A stretch of 64,000 nucleotides of DNA from Bradyrhizobium sp. 139 (GCF_023074175.1 NZ_JADPKS010000128.1:40658-104657); one strand, 5' to 3'; shown: positions 11,663 through 20,547, numbered from the stretch's first letter. Program-made: numbers and translations. The notes: generated by a model from the letters alone, not told the origin.

Positions 11663-12169
11663 CTAAACCGCAAATGCCGCAAACTGCTGCGCGACCGCGC
11701 GGTAGACGTCGCGGCGGAACGGCACCACGAGATCGACGACACGATCGAGACGCTCCCAGCGCCACGCATCGAACTCGGCGGGCTGTTCGTTGCGCGGCGT
11801 CAGCGGATCGATCTCGTCGTCGCGGCCGGTGAAGCGCAGCGCGAACCACTTCTGGCGCTGGCCGCGGAATTTCGCCAGCCGATGCGTCTGGGGGCCATCG
11901 TAGGGTGGGAATTCGTAGGTCAGCCAGTCGGTCTCGCCGAGATAGGCTGCGCTCTTGACGCTGGTCTCTTCCCAGAGTTCGCGCAGTGCCGCATCCCGCA
12001 GGTTCTCGCCCTCGTCGACACCGCCTTGCGGCATCTGCCAGTCGAGGCCCGGCAGGATGATCTCGGGGCCGTCGCCCTTGAAGCGGTGGCCGATCAGCAC
12101 ACGGCCATCGGGGCTGAAGAGGGCGATACCCACGTTTGGGCGGTAGGGTTTTTCAGTAGGGTTTTTCAT
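11663..12169 (-). CDS. rppH: RNA pyrophosphohydrolase, Nudix family (copy 1)
   Basis: Removes pyrophosphate from the 5' triphosphate end of RNA and so opens transcripts to RNase E. The 168-residue protein has the RppH N-terminus YRPNVGIALFSPDGRVLIG. A complete Nudix box starts at GGVDEGENLRDAALRELWEE and carries the REL-EE metal-binding residues. The RppH-typical GQRQKWFALRF follows. A second Nudix gene of the same length class lies 70 bases upstream in the same orientation. Which of the two is the main RppH cannot be told from sequence alone. Confidence 0.88.
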   Translation of the reverse strand: MKNPTEKPYRPNVGIALFSPDGRVLIGHRFKGDGPEIILPGLDWQMPQGGVDEGENLRDAALRELWEETSVKSAAYLGETDWLTYEFPPYDGPQTHRLAKFRGQRQKWFALRFTGRDDEIDPLTPRNEQPAEFDAWRWERLDRVVDLVVPFRRDVYRAVAQQFAAFAV

Positions 12170-12239
12170 TGGTCACGCGTGGATCTCTTGTCGTCGTTCC
12201 AGGCGATGCATTAGCATCAACCTGGAATGGCGACTTGAA

Positions 12240-12743
12240 CTAATCCTCCGCCAACGCGGAAAATTCCTTCACCACGCGCTCATAGACCGGGCGCTTGAAC
12301 GGGACGATCAGCCCGGTCAGGTTCTTCATCGGCTCCCAGCGCCAGCTCACGAATTCGGCCTTATGGCCGCCGCCGGGATTTGCGACGTTGATCTCGCTGT
12401 CCGAGCCGGTGAAGCGCACCGCGAACCACTTTTGGCGCTGGCCGCGATAGCGGCCCTTCCAGGCGCGGCCCGCAACCGTGCGCGGAATGTCATAAGTGAG
12501 CCAGTCCGGAACTTCGCCGAGCCGCTCGACCGAGCGCACGCTGGTCTCCTCGTAGAGCTCGCGCTTGGCGGCTTCCCAGGTGTCCTCGCCGGGATCGACA
12601 CCGCCTTGCGGCATCTGCCAGACATGGGTGTCGTCGACATGCTCGATGCCGCCGGCGCGTCGGCCGATGAACACCAGCCCCTTCATGTTGATCAGCATCA
12701 CGCCGACGCAGGTCCGGTAGGGCAGATCCTCGTAACGCGCCAT
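12240..12743 (-). CDS. RNA pyrophosphohydrolase, Nudix family (copy 2)
   Basis: A 167-residue RppH-like Nudix hydrolase and paralogue of the downstream gene. It shows YRTCVGVMLINMKGLVFIGR, the Nudix box starting GGVDPGEDTWEAAKRELYEE, and GQRQKWFAVRF. RAGGIEHVDDTHVWQMPQGG is the classical RppH substrate-pocket region and is closer to the canonical form than in copy 1. The pair is likely a tandem duplication with divergence, both following the deacetylase gene at 12,817 on the minus strand. Confidence 0.87.
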   Translation of the reverse strand: MARYEDLPYRTCVGVMLINMKGLVFIGRRAGGIEHVDDTHVWQMPQGGVDPGEDTWEAAKRELYEETSVRSVERLGEVPDWLTYDIPRTVAGRAWKGRYRGQRQKWFAVRFTGSDSEINVANPGGGHKAEFVSWRWEPMKNLTGLIVPFKRPVYERVVKEFSALAED

Positions 12744-12816
12744 TCCGCCAGACCTCTCGCGTGCTGTTTGGTGGGGACGCCGGCCTCGAGGGCCCGTGCC
12801 GTCCCAATCCGTTGAT

Positions 12817-14046
12817 TCAGCTGGATTTTGATTTCAGCATCGCGGTTGTCAATGGCACCAAAAGGATACCCCGGTCGCTCAATGTCTTGGTCCAGGTGCC
12901 GATGCGCTCGATCGAGACCGGCAGGGCGGAGGCGGTGCCGACCGCGACGCCGCGCTCGCGCGCCACGGATTCGAGCTTGTTCAGGGCGCGGTCGATCTCG
13001 GCCGGGGTCGGCACCACGTCGATCGCGATGTCGCCCTTGCCGAACGGCATCGCCTGGCTTGCCGCGGCCTGGGGCGCGATGCTGCGGGGCGAGGAGCCGT
13101 CGTCGAAGAAGCCGAGGCCGCGCTTGGCCGCCTCGCGGATGATCGGCTGCATCGCGGCGTCGGTCGCCACGAAGCGGGCGCCCATGAAATTGGTGAGGCC
13201 GGCATAGCCCTGCATCCGGCTCAGGTGCCAGTACAGGCGGTCCATGTTCTGGTCGGTGGTGAGCGAGGTCAGCAGCGTCTGCGGGCCCGGATCGTTGTCC
13301 GGGAAGTCGTAGGGCTCCATCGGGATCTGGAGGAAGATCTCGTGGCGCTGGGCGCGGGCCCGCTCGGCGAGCTTGCCGGGATCGGCGCCATAGGGCGTAA
13401 AGGCCAGCGTGACCGCCGGCGGCAGCCGCATGATCGCGTCGGTGGTCTTGGCCGCGCCGACGCCGAGGCCGCCGATCAGGATTGCGACAACAGGCGTTTT
13501 TGCCGCCTTGGCGCGGTCGGCCTCAGCCGCGTAGACGTTGAACGGCTTCGAGCCCTCGGCAACCACGGGGATCATGCCGTAGCGCGATTTCTCCAGAAGT
13601 TTTGGGTCGATCCCGGCCATGACGGGCGGTGGCGCGGATGCGGCCGCCGCATCGCCCTTCTCTGCGGCATCGCCGCCGCCAATCACCACCTCGCGGCGCA
13701 CGCCGGTGGAACCGTCGATCATGGTGACGGTCTTCTGCTCGCCCGGCTGTTTCGGCGCTTCCTTGGTCTCGTGCTTGTTTTCCTGCTTGCCTTCCTGGCC
13801 ATGGCCAGCCGCGGCCGGCTTCTCGTCGTTGGCCGCGGCCCTGGGCTCGCGGATCGCGATCCGGGTCATCGGCTCGCCGCCGAGCGGATCCTTGTTGAAG
13901 ATGGCGAAGCCGGCGAAGGCGACCAGAAACAGGCCGAGCATCACCGCGAGGGCCTGCATGGCGGTGAACGGCAGCCGCAGCCGCCGTTTCCGGCGCGGCT
14001 TGTCCTGTCCGAGCGGGGCGCTCAGATCATCGGCCGTTTCAGTCAT
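12817..14046 (-). CDS. Divergent polysaccharide deacetylase family protein (DUF610/YibQ-like)
   Basis: A 409-residue envelope protein. A basic cytoplasmic N-terminus (KPRRKRRLRLP) precedes one transmembrane helix (AMQALAVMLGLFLVAFAGFAIF). A long low-complexity Glu/Lys/Ala region (about residues 75-160) follows. The C-terminal half is a divergent NodB-fold domain with VVAILIGGLGVGA, LAFTPYGADP and EIFLQIPMEPYDFP. The family is widespread in alphaproteobacteria next to ctpA and the EnvC-like gene, as here. It is thought to act in the periplasm; its substrate is unknown. A terminator separates it from ctpA upstream, so it has its own promoter. Confidence 0.85.
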   Translation of the reverse strand: MTETADDLSAPLGQDKPRRKRRLRLPFTAMQALAVMLGLFLVAFAGFAIFNKDPLGGEPMTRIAIREPRAAANDEKPAAAGHGQEGKQENKHETKEAPKQPGEQKTVTMIDGSTGVRREVVIGGGDAAEKGDAAAASAPPPVMAGIDPKLLEKSRYGMIPVVAEGSKPFNVYAAEADRAKAAKTPVVAILIGGLGVGAAKTTDAIMRLPPAVTLAFTPYGADPGKLAERARAQRHEIFLQIPMEPYDFPDNDPGPQTLLTSLTTDQNMDRLYWHLSRMQGYAGLTNFMGARFVATDAAMQPIIREAAKRGLGFFDDGSSPRSIAPQAAASQAMPFGKGDIAIDVVPTPAEIDRALNKLESVARERGVAVGTASALPVSIERIGTWTKTLSDRGILLVPLTTAMLKSKSS

Positions 14047-14137
14047 GCGCGATCCCGAATCACTCCTGCCGACGATACCACGGCGAGGTCAAGCGGCGGC
14101 AGGCCGGGAAAGGCCGGGGGCGCCAGGAGCTCGAAGC

Positions 14138-14164
14138 AAAAAGGGCGGCTCCGGGAGCCGCCCC
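14138..14164 (-). terminator. Rho-independent terminator of the ctpA transcript
   Basis: The arms GGGCGGCTC (14143-14151) and GAGCCGCCC (14155-14163) have a 3-base loop. On the minus strand the hairpin is followed by TTTTTGC, and it lies 105 bases beyond the ctpA stop. Confidence 0.8.
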
Positions 14165-14187
14165 TTTCGTGAGATCGCGTGATGCCA

Positions 14188-14265
14188 GACTTGGCTTCAA
14201 GACTTGGCTTCAAGACTTGGCTTCAAGACTTGGATTCAAGACTTGGCTTCAAGATTTGGCTTGAG
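14188..14265. repeat. Six-copy 13-bp tandem repeat
   Basis: The unit GACTTGGCTTCAA is repeated six times end to end. The fourth copy has one change (GGATTC) and the sixth is degenerate (GATTTGGCTTGAG). It begins three bases beyond the ctpA stop codon and lies between that stop and the terminator, so it is transcribed in the 3' untranslated region. The 13-bp period does not preserve a reading frame. Confidence 0.9.
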
Positions 14266-14268
14266 GCC

Positions 14269-15627
14269 TTAGTTCGCCGCTTTGGGCTTGTCGGTCGTGG
14301 CCTTGTTGTCGCCGCCCGGCGTGGGCGCCGCGGAGGCGCTGTTCTTGATGCCGTGGAGCAGGTCGTCTGCGAGCTTGAGCGCCTTGTCGTCCTTGGCATC
14401 CGGCGGGACGTAGGATTGCGAGCCGGTCTTCTCGTCGCCGTCGTTCTTGAGATGGCCGCGCAGCGAAGCCTCGCCCTTGGTGTCGGTGCGCGACTTCAGC
14501 TCATCCGGCACGTCCTGCAGCACTTCGATGTCGGGCACGATGCCCTTGGCCTGGATCGACTTGCCCGACGGCGTGTAGTAGCGCGCCGTGGTCAGACGCA
14601 GCGCGCCGTTGCCCGAGCCGAGCGGAATGATGGTCTGCACCGAGCCCTTGCCGAACGAGCGCGTGCCGACGATGGTCGCGCGCTTGTGGTCCTGCAGCGC
14701 GCCGGCGACGATTTCCGACGCCGAGGCCGAACCGCCATTGACCAGCACGATGACCGGCTTGCCCTTGGTGAGGTCGCCCGTATGCGCGGTGCGGCGCTGG
14801 GTCTCCTCGGCATTGCGGCCGCGGGTCGAGACGATCTCGCCCTTCTCCAGGAAGGAGTCGGAGACGGTGACCGCTTCCTCGAGCAGGCCGCCCGGGTTGT
14901 TGCGGAGGTCGATGACGTAGCCCTTCAGCTTGTCGCCGATCTGATTCGAGAGGTTGGCGACCTCGCGCTTCAGACCTTCGGTGGTCTGCTCGTTGAAGGT
15001 GGTGATGCGGATATAGCCGATGTCGTCGGCTTCGATGCGCGCGCGCACCGAGCGGACGCGAATGTTGTCACGCACCAGGGTGACGTCGATCGGATTGTCC
15101 TGGCCCTTGCGGATGATCTTGAGCTTGATCTTGGTGTTGACCGGGCCGCGCATCTTCTCGACCGCCTGGTTCAGGGTCAGGCCCTGCACGGCTTCGTCGT
15201 CGAGACTGGTGATGATGTCGTTGGCCATGACGCCGGCGCGCGAAGCCGGGGTGTCGTCGATCGGCGAGACCACCTTGATCAGGCCGTCCTCCATGGTGAC
15301 TTCGATGCCGAGGCCGCCGAATTCACCGCGGGTTTGCACCTGCATGTCGCGGAAGCTTTTGGCGTCCATGTAGCTCGAATGCGGATCGAGCCCAGTGAGC
15401 ATGCCGCTGATGGCGGATTCGATCAGCTTGGTGTCGTCGGGTTTCTCGACATAGTCCGAGCGCACGCGCTCGAAGACATCGCCGAACAGATTGAGCTGGC
15501 GATAGGTGTCCGCGGTGGCGGCTCGCGCGCTGGAGCCCATGAAGGCCGCGCGCGGCTGGGTCACGAACAGCGTCAGCGCCGCACCGGTGGCGGCGCTGAG
15601 GAGGATAACTGAAGTCTTGCGCATCAT
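14269..15627 (-). CDS. ctpA: Carboxy-terminal processing protease CtpA (S41 family)
   Basis: Periplasmic serine protease that trims C-termini of envelope proteins. The 452-residue protein has a signal-anchor helix (VILLSAATGAALTLFVT). A PDZ domain carries GLGIEVTMEDGLIKVVSPI and TPASRAGVMANDII. The S41 catalytic region contains the Ser in GGSASASEI and the Lys in RSFGKGSVQT. A Lys/Asp-rich low-complexity tail ends the protein. The ATG overlaps the stop of the upstream EnvC-like gene by four bases, implying translational coupling. Confidence 0.95.
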   Translation of the reverse strand: MMRKTSVILLSAATGAALTLFVTQPRAAFMGSSARAATADTYRQLNLFGDVFERVRSDYVEKPDDTKLIESAISGMLTGLDPHSSYMDAKSFRDMQVQTRGEFGGLGIEVTMEDGLIKVVSPIDDTPASRAGVMANDIITSLDDEAVQGLTLNQAVEKMRGPVNTKIKLKIIRKGQDNPIDVTLVRDNIRVRSVRARIEADDIGYIRITTFNEQTTEGLKREVANLSNQIGDKLKGYVIDLRNNPGGLLEEAVTVSDSFLEKGEIVSTRGRNAEETQRRTAHTGDLTKGKPVIVLVNGGSASASEIVAGALQDHKRATIVGTRSFGKGSVQTIIPLGSGNGALRLTTARYYTPSGKSIQAKGIVPDIEVLQDVPDELKSRTDTKGEASLRGHLKNDGDEKTGSQSYVPPDAKDDKALKLADDLLHGIKNSASAAPTPGGDNKATTDKPKAAN

Positions 15628-16961
15628 CCGCGAACCTTCTCGCCTTCATTTGCGGCCCACCATGGGCCTGGATCGATTGGAGTGCCGTCCTTACGGAACT
15701 CGACATACAGCACAGGTTGACTCGCGTTCGTGGCGAGAATGGAGGCGACTTGAGAAGTCGACCCCATGATCGCGACCGGCTCCCCCGTGAGCACAAACTG
15801 TCCGATGTTGACCGAAATGCGCTCCATCCCGGCGATCAGGACATGATACCCGCCCCCGGCATTGAGGATCAAGAGTTGTCCATAGCTGCGGAACGGACCG
15901 GCATAGACGACCCAGCCGTCACACGGCGTCGTGACCTGGGAGCCGGGCCGACTTGCCAGTGAAATGCCCTTCTGGACCCCGCCGACCCCATCGGAACCGC
16001 CAAAGTCCCTGATCTTGTTACCGTTAACCGGAAGAGGCAGGAGCCCCTTGGCCGACGCAAAAAGGATCGCCGGGGTGGTCCGGGACCGGTCTTTGAAAGC
16101 GGCAGGGCCCGACTTGCTGCTGGCGGCCGCCTTTGCCTCGGCCTGCTTTGCGGCCTCAGCCGCCTTCTCAGCCGCCTTGGCGGCGCTTTGCAGATCCTGC
16201 TCCATCTTGGCGATCAGCCCCTGGAGATCGCCGACTTGTCTGGAGAGCGCGATGGCGCGCGAATTTTCGGCGTCCAGGTCTTTTTCACGCGACGCCTGCT
16301 GGCGCTGCCGCTCCTCGACCAGCGCGGCGAGCCGGGTCTGGTCGTTGCGGACCTTGTCGCGGTCGGTGGCGAGCTGGTCGCGTTCGGCGGCGATGTTCTT
16401 GCGCAAGCCTACGAGCTCGCCGAGGTCGCCTGCGATCTTCTCGGCGCGGCCGCGCAATTCCGGCACCACGGCGCCCAGCAGCATGGCGGTGCGCAGGGAT
16501 TGCAGCGCATCTTCGGGCCGCACCAGGAGCGCCGGCGGCGTGCGCCGGCCGGCCCGCTGCAAGGCCGCCAGCACTTCGACGATGTCGGCGCGGCGCGATT
16601 CCAGCGAGGTGCGCATCGCCTGCTCGCGGCTATTCAGCGAGCGCAGCCGCGCTTCGGCCTCGTCGATCCCGGTCTCGACCGACCGCACATTGGCTGCGGT
16701 ATCGATCAGCTGCTGATTGAGTTGGGTGCGGTCCTGGCCCAGCGAGGAGATCTCGGCCTTGAGCTTGGCCTGGGCCTCTTCCGCGCTCTTCTGCCTTGCG
16801 CGCGCGGCCTCGAGCTCCTGTTCGCGCTGCTTGATCGCATCGGGCGAGACGGCCGCTGTCTGTGGCACCGGCGCTGCCGTCTGAGCTTGCGCAAGGCTTG
16901 CGCCCGTGACGCCAGTGATCAGCAGCAGGTTGAGGATCGGCGCTCGCATCACTTTACGCAA
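15624..16961 (-). CDS. EnvC-like murein hydrolase activator with LytM domain
   Basis: A 445-residue secreted protein with a signal peptide (LNLLLITGVTGASLAQAQ), a long coiled coil (about residues 40-290, Gln/Glu/Arg/Ala heptads) and a C-terminal LytM/M23 domain. The domain keeps the fold (GDGWVVYAG-type and GYHVLIAGM strands), but the metal ligands of active M23 peptidases, HxxxD and HxH, are not present. It is therefore probably a non-catalytic activator of cell-wall amidases, like EnvC. It is co-transcribed with ctpA by a 4-base overlap and lies downstream of rlmH. Confidence 0.85.
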   Translation of the reverse strand: MRKVMRAPILNLLLITGVTGASLAQAQTAAPVPQTAAVSPDAIKQREQELEAARARQKSAEEAQAKLKAEISSLGQDRTQLNQQLIDTAANVRSVETGIDEAEARLRSLNSREQAMRTSLESRRADIVEVLAALQRAGRRTPPALLVRPEDALQSLRTAMLLGAVVPELRGRAEKIAGDLGELVGLRKNIAAERDQLATDRDKVRNDQTRLAALVEERQRQQASREKDLDAENSRAIALSRQVGDLQGLIAKMEQDLQSAAKAAEKAAEAAKQAEAKAAASSKSGPAAFKDRSRTTPAILFASAKGLLPLPVNGNKIRDFGGSDGVGGVQKGISLASRPGSQVTTPCDGWVVYAGPFRSYGQLLILNAGGGYHVLIAGMERISVNIGQFVLTGEPVAIMGSTSQVASILATNASQPVLYVEFRKDGTPIDPGPWWAANEGEKVRG

Positions 16962-16982
16962 AGGTGCTCGTTGTGGCGCGCA

Positions 16983-17465
16983 TCACGCGCGGTGATAGGG
17001 GTGGCCGGCCAGAATGGTGGCGGCCCGATAAAGCTGTTCCAGAAGCATGACGCGGACCATTTGGTGCGGCCAGGTCGCAGAGCCGAACGCGATCGCGAGC
17101 TTGGCCTTACGGCGCAATTCGGGCGAAAGTCCGTCCGCCCCTCCGATCACGAAGATAGTATGTCCGGCACCCTCGTCGCGCCAGCGCCCGAGGTGCCGTG
17201 CGAATACGGTGGAGTCGAGGTTCTGGCCGCGCTCGTCCAGCGCCACCAGGATCGATTTTTCCGGGACGTGCGCACCGATCGCCGCGGCCTCTTCGGCCAT
17301 CCTGGTCGCGGTGTCGCGCGCCCGGCTTTCGGGAATTTCGTGGATGACGAGTTCGCGGAATCCGAGCTTGCGGCCGGCCTCGTCGAACCGCTCGAAATAG
17401 CGGTCGGCAAGCTCCCGTTCGGGGCCCTGCTTCAGCCGGCCCACCGCGATGACAGCAACACGCAT
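16983..17465 (-). CDS. rlmH: 23S rRNA (pseudouridine1915-N3)-methyltransferase RlmH
   Basis: SPOUT-class methyltransferase modifying pseudouridine 1915 in helix 69 of 23S rRNA. Starting at ATG 17465 gives 160 residues beginning MRVAVIAVGRLKQGPE; the 16 extra residues from an upstream start at 17,513 have no family counterpart. The SAM-binding knot is visible as FVIGGADGLSPELRRKA, and the C-terminal MLLEQLYRAATILAGHPYHR is highly characteristic. It lies directly after rsfS in the usual order. Confidence 0.96.
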   Translation of the reverse strand: MRVAVIAVGRLKQGPERELADRYFERFDEAGRKLGFRELVIHEIPESRARDTATRMAEEAAAIGAHVPEKSILVALDERGQNLDSTVFARHLGRWRDEGAGHTIFVIGGADGLSPELRRKAKLAIAFGSATWPHQMVRVMLLEQLYRAATILAGHPYHRA

Positions 17466-17558
17466 GATATTTTCAGGTCGCGTTTCAAGACCGCACGCAA
17501 TATGCGCGCGCACGACGCTAGCATGCGCGTCAGCCGATTCGAAATCGGCTCGAGGAGC

Positions 17559-17981
17559 CTAGATCGCCTTCGCCGCCCCTGGGCCCTGCGTGTACAATCT
17601 CTCGAGATTGTAGAACTCGCGGACCTCGGGTCTGAACACGTGCACGATCACATCGCCGGAATCGATCAGCACCCAGTCGCAATTGGGCAAGCCCTCGACG
17701 TGGATGTTCTTGATACCGTTTTCCTTGAGGCTCTTGCTGACGTTCTCCGCGATCGCGCCGACATGCCGGTTAACCCGGCCGGTGGTGACGATCATGTAGT
17801 CGGAGTACGCCGATTTGCCGCGAAGGTCGATGGTGACCGTCTCTTCCGCCTTCATGTCGTCGAGGCGGGAGAGGATCAGGCTCAGCGTCTTGTCGGCGTC
17901 GGGTTGCGCCTTCAAGGCCGCAGCTTTGGTCGATGTTTTACGCGTAGGCTTGGCAACCTTGGGTAAAACAGACTTGGACAA
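17559..17981 (-). CDS. rsfS: Ribosomal silencing factor RsfS
   Basis: Binds ribosomal protein L14 on the 50S subunit and blocks subunit joining in poor nutrition. The 140-residue protein has a Lys/Thr/Ala-rich N-terminal extension (about 27 residues) followed by the DUF143 core. The core shows VTIDLRGKSAYSDYMIVTTG, RHVGAIAENV, GLPNCDWVLIDSGDVIVHVF and REFYNLERLY. The neighbours nadD upstream and rlmH downstream match the conserved order. The 131 bases upstream (17,982-18,112) contain no gene. Confidence 0.95.
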   Translation of the reverse strand: MSKSVLPKVAKPTRKTSTKAAALKAQPDADKTLSLILSRLDDMKAEETVTIDLRGKSAYSDYMIVTTGRVNRHVGAIAENVSKSLKENGIKNIHVEGLPNCDWVLIDSGDVIVHVFRPEVREFYNLERLYTQGPGAAKAI

Positions 17982-18112
17982 TACAGATGTGGTCAGGGAC
18001 CATTCCTTTCACTGTATCGCGAACGCCGAATCCAGCGCTCACTGGTTACACTACATCATGTGGGGTTAAGGGTTTCAATATGCCAGAGAGCCCCGGCTCC
18101 GCATACTCCGTC

Positions 18113-18757
18113 TCACTTCGTACCTTTCCAGCTCCCGTCCGGGTTCCGCAGGCCCGTTGAGGAGAGGTTCAGCTTCAATCCGGTCAGGAACACCCAGGCC
18201 GGCGCAGGCTGATCCGCAAGCAGTGCTGCTTTGTTCTCCGGCAGGCGGTAGCGCGCGAGTGCCTTGGCGGCGGGAGAGGCGAGGGCACGAAAGCTCTGCG
18301 GCGGGCGATCGATCACTGCAATCGGCACCTGGGCGGCGATGCGCCGCCAGTCCTGCCAACGATGGAATTGAGCGAGGTTGTCGGCGCCCATGATCCAGAC
18401 AAAGCGCAGGCCTCTGAAGCGGCGGCGCAAGGTGTTGATCGTGTCGATAGTATAGCGGGTGCGAATGACGGATTCGAGACAGCTCACCTCGATCCTGGGG
18501 TCATCAGCGACGTCGCGCGCCGCCTGCATGCGCGCGCCGAGCTCGTGCAGCGTGCCGTTCTCCTTCAGCGGATTGCCGGGGGTTACCAGCCACCAGACGC
18601 GATCGAGCTGCAATCGCTTCAGCGCAAACTGGCTGATCGCGCGATGGGCCTGATGCGGCGGATTGAAGGAGCCGCCGAGCAGGCCGATGCGCATGCCCGA
18701 TGTCGAGGGCGGGACCGCTTGCGCCAAGGAACGCGGCACGACGAAATTTTTGCTCAA
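18113..18757 (-). CDS. nadD: Nicotinate-nucleotide adenylyltransferase NadD
   Basis: Makes nicotinic acid adenine dinucleotide from nicotinate mononucleotide and ATP, a step of NAD synthesis in the cytoplasm. The 214-residue protein shows the nucleotidyltransferase motif GLLGGSFNPPHQAH (residues 25-38), WWLVTPGNPLK, IMGADNLAQFHRW and the C-terminal NLSSTGLR, which corresponds to the ISSTxIR signature. An internal ATG (MRIGLLGG) could be the actual start. It lies 22 bases downstream of proA in the same direction. Confidence 0.95.
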   Translation of the reverse strand: MSKNFVVPRSLAQAVPPSTSGMRIGLLGGSFNPPHQAHRAISQFALKRLQLDRVWWLVTPGNPLKENGTLHELGARMQAARDVADDPRIEVSCLESVIRTRYTIDTINTLRRRFRGLRFVWIMGADNLAQFHRWQDWRRIAAQVPIAVIDRPPQSFRALASPAAKALARYRLPENKAALLADQPAPAWVFLTGLKLNLSSTGLRNPDGSWKGTK

Positions 18758-18779
18758 TGCCCGCGCCCCGCGACGTTAC

Positions 18780-20075
18780 TTACGGCCGGGTCTGGCCGGT
18801 GCCGTGCACGCGATATTTGAAGCTCGTCAACTGCTCGGCGCCAACCGGGCCGCGGGCGTGGAATCGGCCGGTGGCGATGCCGATCTCGGCGCCGAAACCG
18901 AACTCGCCGCCGTCGGCGAACTGCGTCGAGGCATTGTGCAGCACGATCGCGGAATCCACCTCGCTCAGGAATTTCCTCGCAGCAGCCTCATCCGCGCTGA
19001 CGATCGCGTCGGTGTGATGCGAGCCGTGGTTCTGGATATGCGCAATCGCGCCGTCGACGCCGTCCACCACCTTCGCCGCGATGATCGCGTCGAGATATTC
19101 GGTGTCCCAATCGTCCTCGCTCGCAGGTTTGACGCGCGCGTCGGTCTTCTGCACGACGTCGTCGCCGCGAACCTCGCAGCCGGCCTCGATCAGCATCTCG
19201 ACCAGCGGCTTCAGGCTCTTCGCAGCAGCGGCGCGATCGACCAGCAGCGTCTCGGCCGCGCCGCAGACGCCGGTGCGGCGCATCTTGGCGTTGAGCACGA
19301 TCGACTTCGCCATCGCGAGGTCGGCGCCGGCATCGATATAGACGTGGTTGACGCCTTCGAGATGCGCGAACACGGGCACGCGCGCTTCGGCCTCGACGCG
19401 CGCGACGAGGCTCTTGCCTCCGCGCGGAACGATCACGTCGACGGCGCCGTTCAATCCCGACAGCATCATGCCGACTGCCGCGCGGTCGCGCGTCGGCACC
19501 AGCGTGATCGCAGCTTCCGGCAGACCGGCTTCGCGCAGTCCCTGCACCAGGCATTCATGGATCGCGCGGCAGGAGCGGAAACTGTCGGAGCCGCCGCGCA
19601 GGATCACGGCATTGCCGGCCTTCAGGCACAGCACTCCGGCATCGGCCGCGACATTGGGCCGGCTCTCGAAGATCACGCCGACGACGCCGAGCGGCACGCG
19701 CACGCGCTCGATGGTCATGCCGTTCGGCCGCTGCCAGCTCTCGGTGACGATGCCGACCGGATCGGCGATGCCGCGCACGATACCGATGCCCTCGGCCATG
19801 CCTTTGACGCGCGCCGGCGTCAGCGTCAGGCGGTCGATGAAGGAGGAGGTGGCATTGCCGGAGGCGCGGGCCTCCGCAACGTCCTCGGCATTGGCGGCGA
19901 GGATTGCTGCAGCGTTGCCGCGGATCGCCCGCTCCATGGCCTCGAGCGCCCGGTTCTTCTGCTCCGGCGGCGCCAGCGCCAGCACGCGCGCTGCGGTGCG
20001 GGCACGGGTGGCGAGATCGGACATCAGCGCCTGGAGGTCGGCGTTGCCGTCGACGGCTTTGAGGGGGGCGGCCAT
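18780..20075 (-). CDS. proA: Gamma-glutamyl phosphate reductase ProA
   Basis: Second enzyme of proline synthesis, reducing gamma-glutamyl phosphate to glutamate semialdehyde with NADPH. The 431-residue length is normal. The aldehyde-dehydrogenase fold is visible in VPLGVVGVIFESRPNVAADA and LKAGNAVILRGGSDS, and the catalytic cysteine in MRRTGVCGAAETLLVDR. proB lies upstream on the same strand, but 777 bases holding a toxin-antitoxin pair on the opposite strand separate them. Confidence 0.96.
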   Translation of the reverse strand: MAAPLKAVDGNADLQALMSDLATRARTAARVLALAPPEQKNRALEAMERAIRGNAAAILAANAEDVAEARASGNATSSFIDRLTLTPARVKGMAEGIGIVRGIADPVGIVTESWQRPNGMTIERVRVPLGVVGVIFESRPNVAADAGVLCLKAGNAVILRGGSDSFRSCRAIHECLVQGLREAGLPEAAITLVPTRDRAAVGMMLSGLNGAVDVIVPRGGKSLVARVEAEARVPVFAHLEGVNHVYIDAGADLAMAKSIVLNAKMRRTGVCGAAETLLVDRAAAAKSLKPLVEMLIEAGCEVRGDDVVQKTDARVKPASEDDWDTEYLDAIIAAKVVDGVDGAIAHIQNHGSHHTDAIVSADEAAARKFLSEVDSAIVLHNASTQFADGGEFGFGAEIGIATGRFHARGPVGAEQLTSFKYRVHGTGQTRP

Positions 20076-20231
20076 GGGGAGTTCAACCTTTTGCTAAGGC
20101 AGTGTCCTAGCACGGAAATCCCGCTTTTGCGAAGGGCGGGAAGGGTATGGCTGGGGCCCGGTCCGCGCCGCCGGGTCGGCCAATAGCTCGGTTGTGCCAA
20201 GGGCAGCATCGCTACTTGCGGGCCACCCGGA

Positions 20232-20256
20232 TATCAATAAATATCATTAACTGATA
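20232..20256 (+). promoter_or_regulatory. AT-rich dyad upstream of parD, candidate autoregulatory operator
   Basis: TATCA (20242-20246) and TGATA (20252-20256) form a dyad with a 5-base spacer, and an additional TATCA is at 20232. This A/T-rich block of about 30 bases stands out against the GC-rich surroundings and ends 13 bases before the parD ATG. ParD antitoxins typically repress their own promoter through such repeats. Confidence 0.5.
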
Positions 20257-20268
20257 ACGGAGCCTCCC

Positions 20269-20547
20269 ATGGCGGGTAGTTTCAGCATTGGCAAGCATTT
20301 CGAGGACCTGATCGACAATCTGGTCGAGAGCGGCCGCTATGCCACTGCGAGCGAAGTGATGCGCGAAGGTCTTCGCCTCGTCGAAGAACGCGAAGAGCGG
20401 CGCCAAGCCAAGCTGGAGGCGCTACGCGCCGAAATCCAGAAGGGATTTGACAGCGGGCCAATGGAAGAGGTCGATCTTCACGAGTGGATGAACGACATCA
20501 AGGCGCGGGGACGGCAACGGCTGGCAGCCCGCAAACGTGCCGAATAG
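20269..20547 (+). CDS. parD: ParD-type antitoxin (ribbon-helix-helix)
   Basis: A 92-residue antitoxin of a type II system. The N-terminal ribbon-helix-helix resembles ParD/CopG (FSIGKHFEDLIDNLVESGRY, ATASEVMREGLRLVEEREER), and the acidic, flexible C-terminal half is expected to wrap the toxin. Its 3' end overlaps the toxin start by 11 bases. The dyad upstream is probably bound by the antitoxin. The pair is inserted between proA and proB, against their direction of transcription. Confidence 0.9.
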   Translation: MAGSFSIGKHFEDLIDNLVESGRYATASEVMREGLRLVEEREERRQAKLEALRAEIQKGFDSGPMEEVDLHEWMNDIKARGRQRLAARKRAE

